From assembly GCF_917563915.1 (NCBI RefSeq), contig NZ_CAKJTI010000001.1:350135-414134 (forward strand): DNA of 64,000 bases, given 5' to 3'. The notes under the pieces were generated by a model. That model made no database searches and was not told the origin of the DNA. It was given only the letters and a program-made list of their open reading frames with translations. Of this stretch, positions 48,714 through 57,538 are shown piece by piece. The stretch comes from Bacillus rhizoplanae (lineage in GTDB: Bacteria > Bacillota > Bacilli > Bacillales > Bacillaceae_G). The position numbers and the translations under genes were made by a program. Every line of letters begins with the position of its first letter. The first letter of the stretch is position 1.

Positions 48714-49511
48714 GTGAAATCGATACAGGTGGAACGGGAAATTTTCCGTTATGAGCAAGAGGAGTTTAAACATATAGAGGACAGCATTGTAACAGAGTTT
48801 CCAGTTACAGTTAAAATTAACGGACAGGAGTTTGTTACAATGGTTAGTACTCCAGAGTATATTGAAGATATGGTGATAGGCTTTTTAGCATCTGAAGGTA
48901 TTATCCGAAAGTATGAAGACATTGATGAAATATGGGTGCAGGATAAAGAAGGATATGTACACGTAACAACGACAAAAATCAATCCTTATTATCGTGACAT
49001 CCAAAATAAGCGTTATATTACTTCATGCTGTGGAATGAGTAGACAAGGATTTGTTTTCGTAAACGATGCACTGACCGCGAAGAAGATGAATGATATTCGC
49101 GTAACAATCTCTGCCCAGGATTGTTTTCGATTAATGAATGATATGCAGCAATCTGCGGCTACTTTTCAGCATACAGGCGGGGTTCATAATGCAGCCTTAT
49201 GCGATGTGAATGGAATTATTTTAAGCCGAATGGATATAGGAAGACATAATGCTTTAGATAAAATTTTCGGCTATTGTTTAAAAAACAACATTTCTATTAG
49301 TGATAAAATTATTGTTTTTAGTGGCCGTATATCATCTGAAATTCTATTAAAAGTTGCGAAAATTGGCTGCGAAGTAATATTGTCAAAATCCGCTCCAACT
49401 GAGTTAGCATTGCAGCTAGCAGAACAATTAGGGATTACTACAGTAGGTTTTATTCGTAATGAATCTTTAAATGTATATACTCACCCAGAGCGGGTTGTAA
49501 ATATTAAATAA
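48714..49511 (+). CDS. fdhD: Formate dehydrogenase sulfurtransferase FdhD
   Basis: FdhD passes sulfur to the molybdenum cofactor to activate formate dehydrogenase. The 265-residue protein has the conserved TSCCGMSRQG (about residues 102-111, the sulfur-carrying Cys pair is CC here), FQHTGGVHNAAL and DIGRHNALDKIFG. The start is GTG at 48714 behind GAGAGAAGGATA, 16 bases after the MpsC-like gene. The position beside the dehydrogenase supports the function. Confidence 0.93.
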   Translation: MKSIQVEREIFRYEQEEFKHIEDSIVTEFPVTVKINGQEFVTMVSTPEYIEDMVIGFLASEGIIRKYEDIDEIWVQDKEGYVHVTTTKINPYYRDIQNKRYITSCCGMSRQGFVFVNDALTAKKMNDIRVTISAQDCFRLMNDMQQSAATFQHTGGVHNAALCDVNGIILSRMDIGRHNALDKIFGYCLKNNISISDKIIVFSGRISSEILLKVAKIGCEVILSKSAPTELALQLAEQLGITTVGFIRNESLNVYTHPERVVNIK

Positions 49512-49620
49512 ATGCAAACTGGTCAGCACGTCGGCCGACCGTTTGTTGAGTAATATACAATAGGTGTTTTAAATAAAATTTGTACGGAATCACAAAATAT
49601 GCAGAAGTGAGGCAATAAAC

Positions 49621-50637
49621 ATGAAATCTGTCACATTGGACAAATTGCACCGTCCTTTAAGGGATTTGCGTATCTCTGTTACCGATCGCTGTAATTTTCG
49701 CTGTCGATATTGTATGCCAGAGGAAATATTTGGTCCTGACTATTCTTTTTTGCCTAATGATAAAATTTTATCTTTTGATGAAATTGAAAGGGTAACACGT
49801 ATTTTCGTTTCTTTAGGTGTAAGAAAGTTGCGTATTACTGGGGGAGAGCCTTTACTTCGGAAAAACCTTCCTGAGCTAATCGAGCGACTTAACAAAATTG
49901 ATGGAGTAGAGGATATTGGTTTAACTACAAATGGGTCCTTACTCAAGAAGTTTGCTGGTGATTTATATAAGGCGGGTTTATCACGTGTGACAGTTAGTTT
50001 GGATTCTTTGGAAGAAGAGCGTTTTGCTTATTTAAATGGTAATAGAAGTAAAGTGAAAACGGTTCTTGGAGGAATACAGGCTGCAGCGGAAGTCGGGATG
50101 AAAATCAAAATGAACATGGTTGTCCAAAAAGGAAAAAATGAACAGGACATCATTCAGATGGCGCAATACTTTAAAGAGAATAAGCATATTCTTCGGTTTA
50201 TTGAATATATGGATGTCGGGAATTTTAACGGCTGGGAATTAGACGAAGTAATCTCTAAACAAGAGATATTAGAAACTATTAATAAAGTTATGCCGCTTGA
50301 ACGAATTGAAGCAAACTATCCCGGCGAAGTCGCCACTCGCTATCGTTATATCGATAGCGATGAGGAAATAGGAATTATTTCATCTGTAACAGATTCTTTT
50401 TGTTCATCATGTACAAGAGCTCGTATTTCCGCGGAAGGAAAGCTATATACTTGTTTGTTTACTTCCAAAGGAAATGATCTTAGAGAATTGCTTCGTTCTG
50501 GGTATACCGATGAGGAGATTACCGATGTTATTCGTGACATTTGGAATAATCGTTCAGATCGCTATTCAGATGAACGGTTGAGCAATACAAATAAAAAAAC
50601 ACTTCCAAAAATTGAAATGTCGCATATTGGTGGTTGA
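49621..50637 (+). CDS. moaA: GTP 3',8-cyclase MoaA
   Basis: MoaA is a radical SAM enzyme that starts molybdopterin synthesis from GTP together with MoaC. The 338-residue protein has the N-terminal cluster motif CNFRCRYC (Cys24, Cys28, Cys31). The C-terminal cluster motif is [18 protein letters not shown]. The C-terminus ends in GG, which is essential in this family. The start follows AAGTGAGG. Only moaC, further along, supplies its partner reaction. Confidence 0.95.
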   Translation: MKSVTLDKLHRPLRDLRISVTDRCNFRCRYCMPEEIFGPDYSFLPNDKILSFDEIERVTRIFVSLGVRKLRITGGEPLLRKNLPELIERLNKIDGVEDIGLTTNGSLLKKFAGDLYKAGLSRVTVSLDSLEEERFAYLNGNRSKVKTVLGGIQAAAEVGMKIKMNMVVQKGKNEQDIIQMAQYFKENKHILRFIEYMDVGNFNGWELDEVISKQEILETINKVMPLERIEANYPGEVATRYRYIDSDEEIGIISSVTDSFCSSCTRARISAEGKLYTCLFTSKGNDLRELLRSGYTDEEITDVIRDIWNNRSDRYSDERLSNTNKKTLPKIEMSHIGG

Positions 50638-50898
50638 GGAATAAATAATATGTTAGGATGACTTTCAAAACACTATGAAAAAAGGTTATTAGTAGCTTCT
50701 TTTTGTTATAGCAGATAATGCTTGAATATACGAAGTGGAAAGTGTGCAAGTCCTGTAGATTTTCTATTTTATAGTAAAAATGATGATTGATATCTCTGTA
50801 AGAGAAGTGCAGGGAGATTAAAACAGCATTCAAAAATCCTTACTATGTTAAGGGTTTCTTGAAGCTGTTTTTTATTTGAAAAAATGGAGGAATTGGTT
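50638..50898 (+). promoter_or_regulatory. Leader of the formate channel gene with terminal attenuator-like hairpin
   Basis: A stem of about 21 bp lies at 50821-50870 (AAACAGC, TTCAA, AAATCCTTA with TAAGGGTTT, TTGAA, GCTGTTT) and is followed by TTTTTTATTT. Only 22 bases separate it from the start codon, so a promoter cannot fit after it and transcripts must read through. Upstream, CTCTGTA (50794-50800) can pair with TGCAGGG (50808-50814). It looks like an attenuator; no known riboswitch class is recognised. Confidence 0.55.
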
Positions 50899-51681
50899 AT
50901 GGCATTTCATAAACCGGAAAAAATCGCTGAGCTTGTGATTGAAGCCGGTGTTCAAAAGGTAAGGCAATCGCTATCCGCCATGCTTATTCTTGGTTTTTTA
51001 GGAGGAGCATTCATTTCGTTAGGGTTTTTGCTTAATATTCGAGTTCTTGGTAATTTACCGGAGCAATGGGGAAGTCTAGTAAATTTTTTGGGAGGAGCAG
51101 TTTTTCCTATAGGGCTTATGCTCGTTGTCCTGGCAGGAGGAGAATTAATTACGGGAAACATGATGTCAGTGTCTATGGCCCTGTATGCACGAAAAATCTC
51201 ATTGAAAAGTGTGTTAAATAATTGGATTTGGATAACTTTAAGTAATTTTGTTGGTGCACTTTTCGTAGCTTATTTTTTCGGTCATCTTGGAGGATTGACG
51301 GAGGGGGAATATTTAAATAAAACAGTAGAAATAGCCCAAGAGAAATTACATGAACCGTTTGGGAAAACATTAATTTCAGCAATCGGTTGTAACTGGCTTG
51401 TTTGTCTTGCAATTTGGTTGGCTCATGGAACTAACGATTTTGTTGGGAAAATTATCGGAATTTGGATTCCTATTATGACATTTGTGGTAATTGGATTTCA
51501 GCAAGTGGTAGCAAATATGTTTGTAATCTCAGCAGCTATTTTTGCGGGTCACCTTTCGTGGATAGATCTTGCAGAGAATTTTGTTCCTGTTTTTATAGGA
51601 AATGTAATTGGTGGAGCTGGGTTTGTTGGATTTGCTTACTTTTCTTGTTATCAGAAACAAAGCCATATAGAGAAAGAGTAA
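50899..51681 (+). CDS. Formate/nitrite transporter family channel (YrhG-like)
   Basis: This 260-residue FNT-family pentameric channel would carry formate (or nitrite) across the membrane. It has six predicted membrane helices and the family motif GNWLVCLA-type sequence (GCNWLVCLAIWLAHGT, about residues 160-175). Another conserved segment, FPIGLMLVVLAGGELITGN, lies near residue 73. In B. subtilis a related gene (yrhG) lies with the formate dehydrogenase. The ATG at 50899 follows ATGGAGGAATTGGTT. Confidence 0.9.
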   Translation: MAFHKPEKIAELVIEAGVQKVRQSLSAMLILGFLGGAFISLGFLLNIRVLGNLPEQWGSLVNFLGGAVFPIGLMLVVLAGGELITGNMMSVSMALYARKISLKSVLNNWIWITLSNFVGALFVAYFFGHLGGLTEGEYLNKTVEIAQEKLHEPFGKTLISAIGCNWLVCLAIWLAHGTNDFVGKIIGIWIPIMTFVVIGFQQVVANMFVISAAIFAGHLSWIDLAENFVPVFIGNVIGGAGFVGFAYFSCYQKQSHIEKE

Positions 51682-51764
51682 AAAAAACCTCATATGAAGC
51701 AGATTTTTTTAATTAATGGGGTGTTTTAGAACAAGAATTATCTAAAAGAAAGGAAGGCTTTCTA

Positions 51765-52781
51765 ATGATAGAGCGGTATTCACGACAACAGTTGTTCATT
51801 CCTATTGGGAGTAAAGGACAAGAGAAGATTAGAAATAAGCATGTGTTGATTGTGGGGGCAGGTGCATTAGGAAGTGCAAGCGCAGAAGCGTTGGTTCGTG
51901 CAGGTATCGGAAAGTTAACGATCATTGATCGTGATTACGTAGAATGGAGTAATTTACAGCGACAACAACTTTACGTTGAACAAGATGCAACAGAAAAATT
52001 ACCAAAAGCAATTGCAGCTCAGAATCGTTTAAAACAAATCAATTCAGAGGTACAGATTGATGCTTTAGTGATGGATGCAAGAATAGAGAATATGGAAGCT
52101 TTGTTAGGCGACGTCGATATAATCATTGATGCAACAGATAATTTTGATATTCGATTTGTGATAAATGATCTATCACAAAAATATGATATTCCCTGGATTT
52201 ATGGTTCTTGTGTGGGGGGATATGGCATGAGCTATACCATTATTCCAAGGAAAACACCGTGCTTACATTGTGTACTTAAAAGTGTTCCAGTTACAGGAGC
52301 GACGTGTGACACAGTTGGAATCATTAGTCCAGCTGTCCAAATGGTGGCAGCGTATCAAGTAGTGGAAGCATTCAAAATTCTAGTGGAAGATTTTTCAGCA
52401 ATTAGAAACACCTTTTTAATGTTTGATATATGGAGTAATCAACACCATTCTGTCAAACTAGAAAAAATTAAAACGGACAATTGTCCTTCGTGCGGAACAC
52501 ATAGAACTTATCCTTATTTATCTTATGAAAACCAAACAAAGACAGCTGTTTTATGTGGGAGAAATACGGTTCAAATTAGACCGCCGCATAATAGTCGTTA
52601 CAATCTTGACCATTTAGAAAAACAACTAAAAAAACATGGGAAAGTAGATCGGAACCCGTATTTGTTATCTTGCCAACTAGATGATTATCGTTTGGTCATG
52701 TTTCAGGATGGTCGTGTATTTATCCACGGGACAAATGAAATTCAAAAAGCGAAAAAAATATACTATCGTTTATTAGGGTAA
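51765..52781 (+). CDS. moeB: MoeB/ThiF-type adenylyltransferase
   Basis: This E1-like enzyme activates the C-terminal glycine of a sulfur carrier (MoaD or ThiS) with ATP. The 338-residue protein has the nucleotide motif VGAGALGSASAEAL (about residues 28-41), the DRDYVEWSNLQRQ region and the adenylation-domain arginine. There are two CxxC pairs (TPCLHCVL and NCPSCGTH) for zinc. The tail of about 100 residues beyond the usual E1 fold contains no rhodanese cysteine motif. With moaD in the same cluster, MoaD is the likely partner. Confidence 0.88.
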   Translation: MIERYSRQQLFIPIGSKGQEKIRNKHVLIVGAGALGSASAEALVRAGIGKLTIIDRDYVEWSNLQRQQLYVEQDATEKLPKAIAAQNRLKQINSEVQIDALVMDARIENMEALLGDVDIIIDATDNFDIRFVINDLSQKYDIPWIYGSCVGGYGMSYTIIPRKTPCLHCVLKSVPVTGATCDTVGIISPAVQMVAAYQVVEAFKILVEDFSAIRNTFLMFDIWSNQHHSVKLEKIKTDNCPSCGTHRTYPYLSYENQTKTAVLCGRNTVQIRPPHNSRYNLDHLEKQLKKHGKVDRNPYLLSCQLDDYRLVMFQDGRVFIHGTNEIQKAKKIYYRLLG

Positions 52782-52798
52782 CAGAAGGAGTGAGGAAA

Positions 52799-54115
52799 AT
52801 GATAGAAAAACGAATACCGATTGCAATTGGAGAGGCCATCCATAAAGTAATGGAATTTGCCAGCCATGGTTTAAAAGAGCTGGTATCACTTGAATTAGCT
52901 TACGGACGTATATTAGCCGAGGATTTAGTAGCTGATCATGATGTTCCCTCCTTCGATCGCTCACCTTATGATGGATTTGCTATTAGAGCAGAAGATACTG
53001 CCTGGGCAAGTTATGAGAATCCAACTATATTCGAAGTAATCGGCGAAATTGGGGCAGGCTCCATATTTCCTCAAGAGGTAGGGCCATTTCAAGCGGTTCG
53101 AATCATGACGGGGGCACAAATTCCGGAAGGATGTAACGCGGTTGTGATGCTGGAACTGACCCGTCAATATGAGGATGTCGGTAAAATCTATATGGAAGTG
53201 AAACGCTCATTCAAAAAAGGAGAAAATATTTCCTTTCAAGGTGAAGATACACGTAAAGGGACGATTCTTGCGAAGAGAGGAGTTTACATTAATCCAGGTA
53301 TTTCAGCTCTCCTTGCTACATTTGGTTACAGCGAAGTGCCAGTTGCTAAAAAACCTATGATTGGAGTATTAGCGACTGGGAGTGAGCTTCTTGATGTAAA
53401 TGAATCGCTAAAACCCGGTAAAATTCGAAATAGTAATATGTACATGATATTGTCCCAAATTCGAAGAGCAGGGGGAAGAGTGAAATACTTTGGGAAGTTT
53501 AGTGACGATTTTGATACGTGCTTCACAGCCGTAAAAGAAGCATTAAGTCAAGTGGATATGTTAATCACAACCGGTGGTGTTTCGGTAGGGGATTATGATT
53601 ACTTGCCAGCTATCTACGAAAAACTAGGGGCATCGGTTCTTTTTAACAAAGTTGCAATGCGGCCGGGCAGCGTCACGACCGTAGCACAATTAAATAAAAA
53701 ATTATTATTTGGATTATCAGGTAATCCCTCTGCTTGTTATGTAGGCTTTGAGTTATTCGTAAGACCTAGCATTCGTAACTATATGTTTAGTGAAAAGCCA
53801 CATTTAAAAAGAGAAAAAGCATTACTGGGAGAAAATTTTTTAAAACCTAATCCATTTACAAGATTTGTACGAGCAAAGCTCATATATAACGAAGGACAAT
53901 TAATCGTCTATCCATCAGGATTTGATAAGTCTAGTGCGGTTTCTTCATTAGCAGAATCAAACGCTTTTATCGTACTCCCAGGCGGTACAAGAGGATATAA
54001 AAAAGGGATGTTTGTAGATATTCTATTATTAGAAGATAACCAAGGAAGTGAATGGCCTTGGAGTAATATTATTCCATCTTATAAACAACAGAGTTTTAAA
54101 ACAACGGGAAGATAA
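52799..54115 (+). CDS. moeA: Molybdopterin molybdenumtransferase MoeA
   Basis: MoeA inserts molybdate into adenylylated molybdopterin. The 438-residue protein has the MoeA N-terminal domain (DVPSFDRSPYDGFAIRA, about residues 44-60). The MogA-like domain has TTGGVSVGDYDY and GLSGNPSACYVGFELF, and a C-terminal domain IV follows. The ATG at 52799 is chosen because AGAAGGAG precedes it. It begins 17 bases after moeB. Confidence 0.94.
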   Translation: MIEKRIPIAIGEAIHKVMEFASHGLKELVSLELAYGRILAEDLVADHDVPSFDRSPYDGFAIRAEDTAWASYENPTIFEVIGEIGAGSIFPQEVGPFQAVRIMTGAQIPEGCNAVVMLELTRQYEDVGKIYMEVKRSFKKGENISFQGEDTRKGTILAKRGVYINPGISALLATFGYSEVPVAKKPMIGVLATGSELLDVNESLKPGKIRNSNMYMILSQIRRAGGRVKYFGKFSDDFDTCFTAVKEALSQVDMLITTGGVSVGDYDYLPAIYEKLGASVLFNKVAMRPGSVTTVAQLNKKLLFGLSGNPSACYVGFELFVRPSIRNYMFSEKPHLKREKALLGENFLKPNPFTRFVRAKLIYNEGQLIVYPSGFDKSSAVSSLAESNAFIVLPGGTRGYKKGMFVDILLLEDNQGSEWPWSNIIPSYKQQSFKTTGR

Positions 54116-54206
54116 TGTTGATGGGAAAATAAATTACAAGAGCTGTGAAAAAAAGAAATGATATTAGCTATTCAAGTTAGCAGAGGATAAAAAATGAATT
54201 CATTTT

Positions 54207-54292
54207 TTTATCCCGCATTAACGGGCCGATTGGTTCAACTAACTGTCAGTGGGGGATGAAGAAAACCCCCACTAACGGAAGTGTCACTTTAT
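54207..54292 (+). repeat. bcr1-type repeat with internal deletion
   Basis: Both ends carry TTTAT (54207-54211 and 54288-54292). The length is 86 bp because the part between the left hairpin and GATTGGTTCAACTAAC is missing compared with the full copy at 56135. It lies between moeA and moaE. Confidence 0.85.
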
Positions 54293-54312
54293 TGAGATAG
54301 TGAGGAATTTTG

Positions 54313-54777
54313 ATGGGACAAGTATTATTTGAAATTGTAGATACTCCTATTTTAGTCGAAGAAGTAACGAATAAGGTAGCAAGAAGAGAAGCAGGTGCCA
54401 TTACAACCTTTATTGGAACAGTAAGAGAATTGACAAAAGGAAAACGAACTTTACATCTAGAGTACCAAGCATACGAATCAATGGCAGTAAAAATGCTTAC
54501 TCAAATTGGTGAAGAAATCAAGAAAAAGTGGCCGGATGCAAAAATAGCAATTACACACCGGGTGGGACGACTAGAAATAATGGATATTGCAGTTGTAATT
54601 GCAGTTTCGTCGCCACATCGTAAAGTGGCCTACGAAGCGAATGAATACGCAATTGAACGAATTAAGCAAATCGTCCCAATTTGGAAAAAAGAATTTTGGG
54701 AAGATGGAACAATGTGGATTGGAGATCAGCTCGAAAATACGCCGTACCCGGAAGGGGAACCAAAGAAGGAAGAGTGA
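54313..54777 (+). CDS. moaE: Molybdopterin synthase large subunit MoaE
   Basis: MoaE joins with MoaD to add the dithiolene sulfurs to precursor Z. The 154-residue protein has GAITTFIGTVRE (about residues 29-40), the catalytic Lys in IAITHRVGRLEI-type region, and IWKKEFWEDG near residue 122. The start follows GAGGAATTTTG. The moaD start lies four bases after its stop. Confidence 0.93.
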   Translation: MGQVLFEIVDTPILVEEVTNKVARREAGAITTFIGTVRELTKGKRTLHLEYQAYESMAVKMLTQIGEEIKKKWPDAKIAITHRVGRLEIMDIAVVIAVSSPHRKVAYEANEYAIERIKQIVPIWKKEFWEDGTMWIGDQLENTPYPEGEPKKEE

Positions 54778-54781
54778 GAAG

Positions 54782-55018
54782 ATGATTACAATTTTATTGT
54801 TCGCAAATTTGCGAGAGGAAGTCGGCTCAGACCAATTATTAATAATAGAAAAAAAAGAGATAAGGGTTCATCAATTAAAAGAATGGCTCAAGGATAGCTA
54901 CCGTTTACAATCTTTGGATCAAGTCATGACGGCTATCAACGAAGAATTTGCAATTGACGAGGATATTGTAAAAGATGAAGATACAGTTGCGTTTATCCCT
55001 CCTGTAAGTGGAGGATAA
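54782..55018 (+). CDS. moaD: Molybdopterin synthase sulfur carrier MoaD
   Basis: This ubiquitin-like sulfur carrier has 78 residues and ends VSGG, the C-terminal Gly-Gly that is activated by MoeB and thiocarboxylated. The start MITILLFANLREEVG is typical. GAAGGAAGAG precedes the ATG. The stop overlaps the next small frame by one base. Confidence 0.92.
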   Translation: MITILLFANLREEVGSDQLLIIEKKEIRVHQLKEWLKDSYRLQSLDQVMTAINEEFAIDEDIVKDEDTVAFIPPVSGG

Positions 55019-55221
55019 TGTTGTTTGATGAAACTATACATCCGCTTTTGGCGTTTTATCATCGCCGAAGCCTTAGAAAAATGGAGCAGCTTATAGCTGA
55101 AAATAAAAAAAAGATTCGATTATTGTTAAGAGAAATGCACGTGTTGAACGTTCCTTTTTCTTCTAACGATGATATATTTACAAACATTAATAGCCAGGAA
55201 GACTGGCTTAAATATAGATAA
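55018..55221 (+). CDS. Small protein of unknown function in the Moco cluster
   Basis: This 67-residue frame starts on the last base of the moaD stop (TAATG overlap), which implies translational coupling. It is basic in the middle (HRRSLRKMEQLIAENKKKIRLLL, helix-like) and has one histidine pair region. I recognise no family. The coupling suggests that it is expressed with MoaD/MoaE. Confidence 0.6.
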   Translation: MLFDETIHPLLAFYHRRSLRKMEQLIAENKKKIRLLLREMHVLNVPFSSNDDIFTNINSQEDWLKYR

Positions 55222-55317
55222 AAAACGGATATAGAAGTAGTATCAAGTCATTTTGTCTCAAATATCGCATCTTTCAAAGGCATTTATAATAAACTCAGTA
55301 CATTAAGGAGGTAAACC

Positions 55318-55815
55318 ATGAGTAATTTCTCGCACTGGAACGAAGAGGGGAGGCCCAAAATGGTTGATATCTCTCAAAAGGATATTTCAATACGGACAGC
55401 TGTTGCACAGAGTACAATTTCTTTATCTGATGAATTATTTCAAGCTATTCAAAGTGGAGTACTGAAAAAAGGCGATCCACTTCAAGTAGCACAAGTTGCT
55501 GGAATTATGGGTGCTAAAAAAACAGCTGATGTAATTCCTATGTGTCACCCCATATTAATACAAGGAACAGACTTTACGTTCAATTATGAAAAGAAAATCA
55601 ATGGATATGATTTAATTATACAAGCTACAGTAAAATGTAGTGGTAAAACAGGGGTAGAAATGGAGGCGTTGACCGCTGTTTCCATCGCTGCTCTTACCTT
55701 TTATGATATGTGTAAAGCCGTTGATAAAACAATGGTCATTAAAGAAACATATTTGGTTCAAAAAACGGGTGGTAAAAGCGGAGATTTTTTTCATACATTA
55801 ACAACTCAAGGATAA
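55318..55815 (+). CDS. moaC: Cyclic pyranopterin monophosphate synthase MoaC
   Basis: MoaC turns the MoaA product into cyclic pyranopterin monophosphate. The 165-residue protein has KKTADVIPMCHP (the active-site His region, about residues 63-74), KTGVEMEALTAVS and DMCKAVDK. The start follows a strong AAGGAGGTAAACC. It ends about 40 bases before the next promoter. Confidence 0.95.
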   Translation: MSNFSHWNEEGRPKMVDISQKDISIRTAVAQSTISLSDELFQAIQSGVLKKGDPLQVAQVAGIMGAKKTADVIPMCHPILIQGTDFTFNYEKKINGYDLIIQATVKCSGKTGVEMEALTAVSIAALTFYDMCKAVDKTMVIKETYLVQKTGGKSGDFFHTLTTQG

Positions 55816-55853
55816 ACGAGGAAAGCCATTTTCGACAAAATCTTTAATTGGTG

Positions 55854-56051
55854 TTGTTTGTTATTAAAGTTAACCCTATACTTATGATTATAATAGATGG
55901 AATGGTAATAATGAATTGTTATCATTTTATCACTTTTTATTTATGTTACAAATGGTTGGATTGGTATATTAGTAAGTATTGCTAGTAATCTATTCCACCA
56001 TGAGTACACAAGCCTATTTAATTAGGTTCGGGTACTCATGGTGGTTTTTTT
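55854..56051 (+). promoter_or_regulatory. Second terminator-type leader RNA, upstream of mrp
   Basis: The promoter is TTGTTT (55854-55859), 17 bases, TATACT (55877-55882). The leader repeats the parts of the formate dehydrogenase leader: TGGAAT (55898), ATCATTTTAT, TTACAAAT and TTGGATTGGTAT. The hairpin is TTAGTA (55969-55974) with TGCTAG (55980-55985). A 13-bp perfect terminator stem, CCACCATGAGTAC (55995-56007) with GTACTCATGGTGG (56032-56044), precedes seven T residues. ATTCCA (55992) can pair with TGGAAT and compete with the terminator. Confidence 0.65.
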
Positions 56052-56134
56052 GTTTACAAATTAAGACAGGAGGCAAGAAATATGTACTAATCCATCTCCG
56101 GTACTAAATATGAGGCGTTGAATAAACGGATAAT

Positions 56135-56291
56135 TTTATCCCGCATTAATGGGCAGTAAGACCCCCACCTCAAGAATGAGAGAGAAGCGAAGAAGATAGG
56201 TGGGGGATAACTGCTCGTAAAAGCCTGATTGGTTCAACTAACCATCAGCGGGGGATGAAGAAAACCCCCACTGATGGAAGTTTCACTTTAT
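56135..56291 (+). repeat. bcr1-type repeat, best-preserved copy
   Basis: Full-length copy of 157 bp with TTTAT at 56135-56139 and 56287-56291. The internal pairings ACCCCCACCTC/GGTGGGGG and CATCAGCGGGG/CCCCCACTGATG are intact. It splits the second leader RNA from the mrp coding region. Confidence 0.9.
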
Positions 56292-56335
56292 TTGTACTAA
56301 AAATTATCAAATAAAAATAAGAAGGACTGAGATTT

Positions 56336-57385
56336 ATGCTTACTCATGAACAAATTATGAATGCTCTAAACCATGTTCAAGATCCAGAGTTGCACAAAAG
56401 TATTGTGGAATTAAACATGGTAAGAAATATTCAAATAGATGGTACACAGATTCAACTTGAAGTTGTTTTAACTATTCAAGGTTGTCCTTTAAAGGCAAAA
56501 ATTCAACAAGATATTGAAGACTCTCTTCGAAACATTGGGGCCTCTAAGGTTTCTTTGGCCTTCGGCTCCATGACACCGGAAGAACGAGCTGCATTAACAC
56601 AGACTTTAAAGAAAAACTCTAGAACGGAAACCGGCATGCCTAGTATGCTGCAACCTGATTCAGGGGTACGTTTTATTGTTGTGACAAGTGGAAAAGGTGG
56701 AGTAGGGAAATCAACTGTGACAATTAACCTTGCTACTGCTTTAGCCCGTATGGGGAAAAAGGTTGGGATTTTAGATGCAGATATATATGGATTCAGTATC
56801 CCAGCTATGATGGAAGCTAATCAAAAGCCAACAATGATAGATCAGACAGCGATTCCGGTCGTTAGTCACGGCGTTAAAATCATGTCAATGGGATTTTTTA
56901 CAGAGGGTAATAACCCAGTTATGTGGCGAGGACCAATGCTAAACAAATGGATTCAAAATTTCCTTGCCAACACTCACTGGGGAGAATTAGATTATCTTCT
57001 TCTTGATTTGCCTCCTGGTACAGGAGATGTTGCGATTGATGTGGCTGCGATGATTCCTCATGCGAAGGAAATTATAGTTACTACTCCTCATAATGTAGCT
57101 TCGTTTGTTGCTTCCAGAGTAGGGGTAATGGCAAAGCATACAAAACACGATATTTTAGGTATCGTTGAGAATATGGCATATTATGAGGAACAAGATGGTT
57201 CAAGGAACTATCTCTTTGGGAAAGGTGGCGGCGAAATGTTAGCAGAACAACTGCAAACAGAAGTGATAGCACAAATACCTTTAGCAAAGCCTGAAGAAAA
57301 TAAAGGTTCGTCCGTATATGACGAAGATTCGCTTGTTGGGGAGATGTTTACATCTTTAGCTCAAGATCTTATCTACAAAGGATAA
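56336..57385 (+). CDS. Mrp/NBP35-family ATPase (SalA-like)
   Basis: This 349-residue P-loop ATPase would carry iron-sulfur clusters or act as a regulator of the SalA type. It has an N-terminal MIP18 domain (residues 1-85, VQDPELHKSIVELNM) and the deviant Walker A GKGGVGKST (about 118-126). The region that holds CxxC in many Mrp proteins reads YYEEQDGSRNY and has no cysteines, as in B. subtilis SalA. Its location in the formate dehydrogenase/Moco cluster suggests cluster delivery to the dehydrogenase; this is inference. The group probably has another copy elsewhere. Confidence 0.85.
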   Translation: MLTHEQIMNALNHVQDPELHKSIVELNMVRNIQIDGTQIQLEVVLTIQGCPLKAKIQQDIEDSLRNIGASKVSLAFGSMTPEERAALTQTLKKNSRTETGMPSMLQPDSGVRFIVVTSGKGGVGKSTVTINLATALARMGKKVGILDADIYGFSIPAMMEANQKPTMIDQTAIPVVSHGVKIMSMGFFTEGNNPVMWRGPMLNKWIQNFLANTHWGELDYLLLDLPPGTGDVAIDVAAMIPHAKEIIVTTPHNVASFVASRVGVMAKHTKHDILGIVENMAYYEEQDGSRNYLFGKGGGEMLAEQLQTEVIAQIPLAKPEENKGSSVYDEDSLVGEMFTSLAQDLIYKG

Positions 57386-57391
57386 TTTTTC

Positions 57392-57459
57392 AGCTAACTA
57401 AAAGGCTGGCATAAAAATAGTAGGAAATTTCTTTATGCCAATCTTCTAGTTAGCTAAAA
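57392..57459 (+). terminator. Large hairpin after mrp
   Basis: AGCTAACTA, then GGCATAAA, pair with TTTATGCC and TAGTTAGCT. The stem is long, but the following AAAATAA is not a T run, so termination on the plus strand is uncertain. Confidence 0.5.
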
Positions 57460-57538
57460 TAACTCTTCGTCTCTTATGAATGGGATTGGTAATTATTTCT
57501 TATGAAGATAAAACGAAAACAGAAATATAAGGAAGTGA

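Noticed and set aside
49512-49620. GC-rich hairpin (GGTCAGC/GGCCGACC) between fdhD and moaA as a terminator
   Set aside because: The stem has mismatches and no following T run.
3129-56291. Repeated 155-bp units could be taken for a CRISPR array
   Set aside because: Copies are far apart, on both strands, of varied length and flanked by TTTAT. They are interspersed elements, not spaced short repeats.
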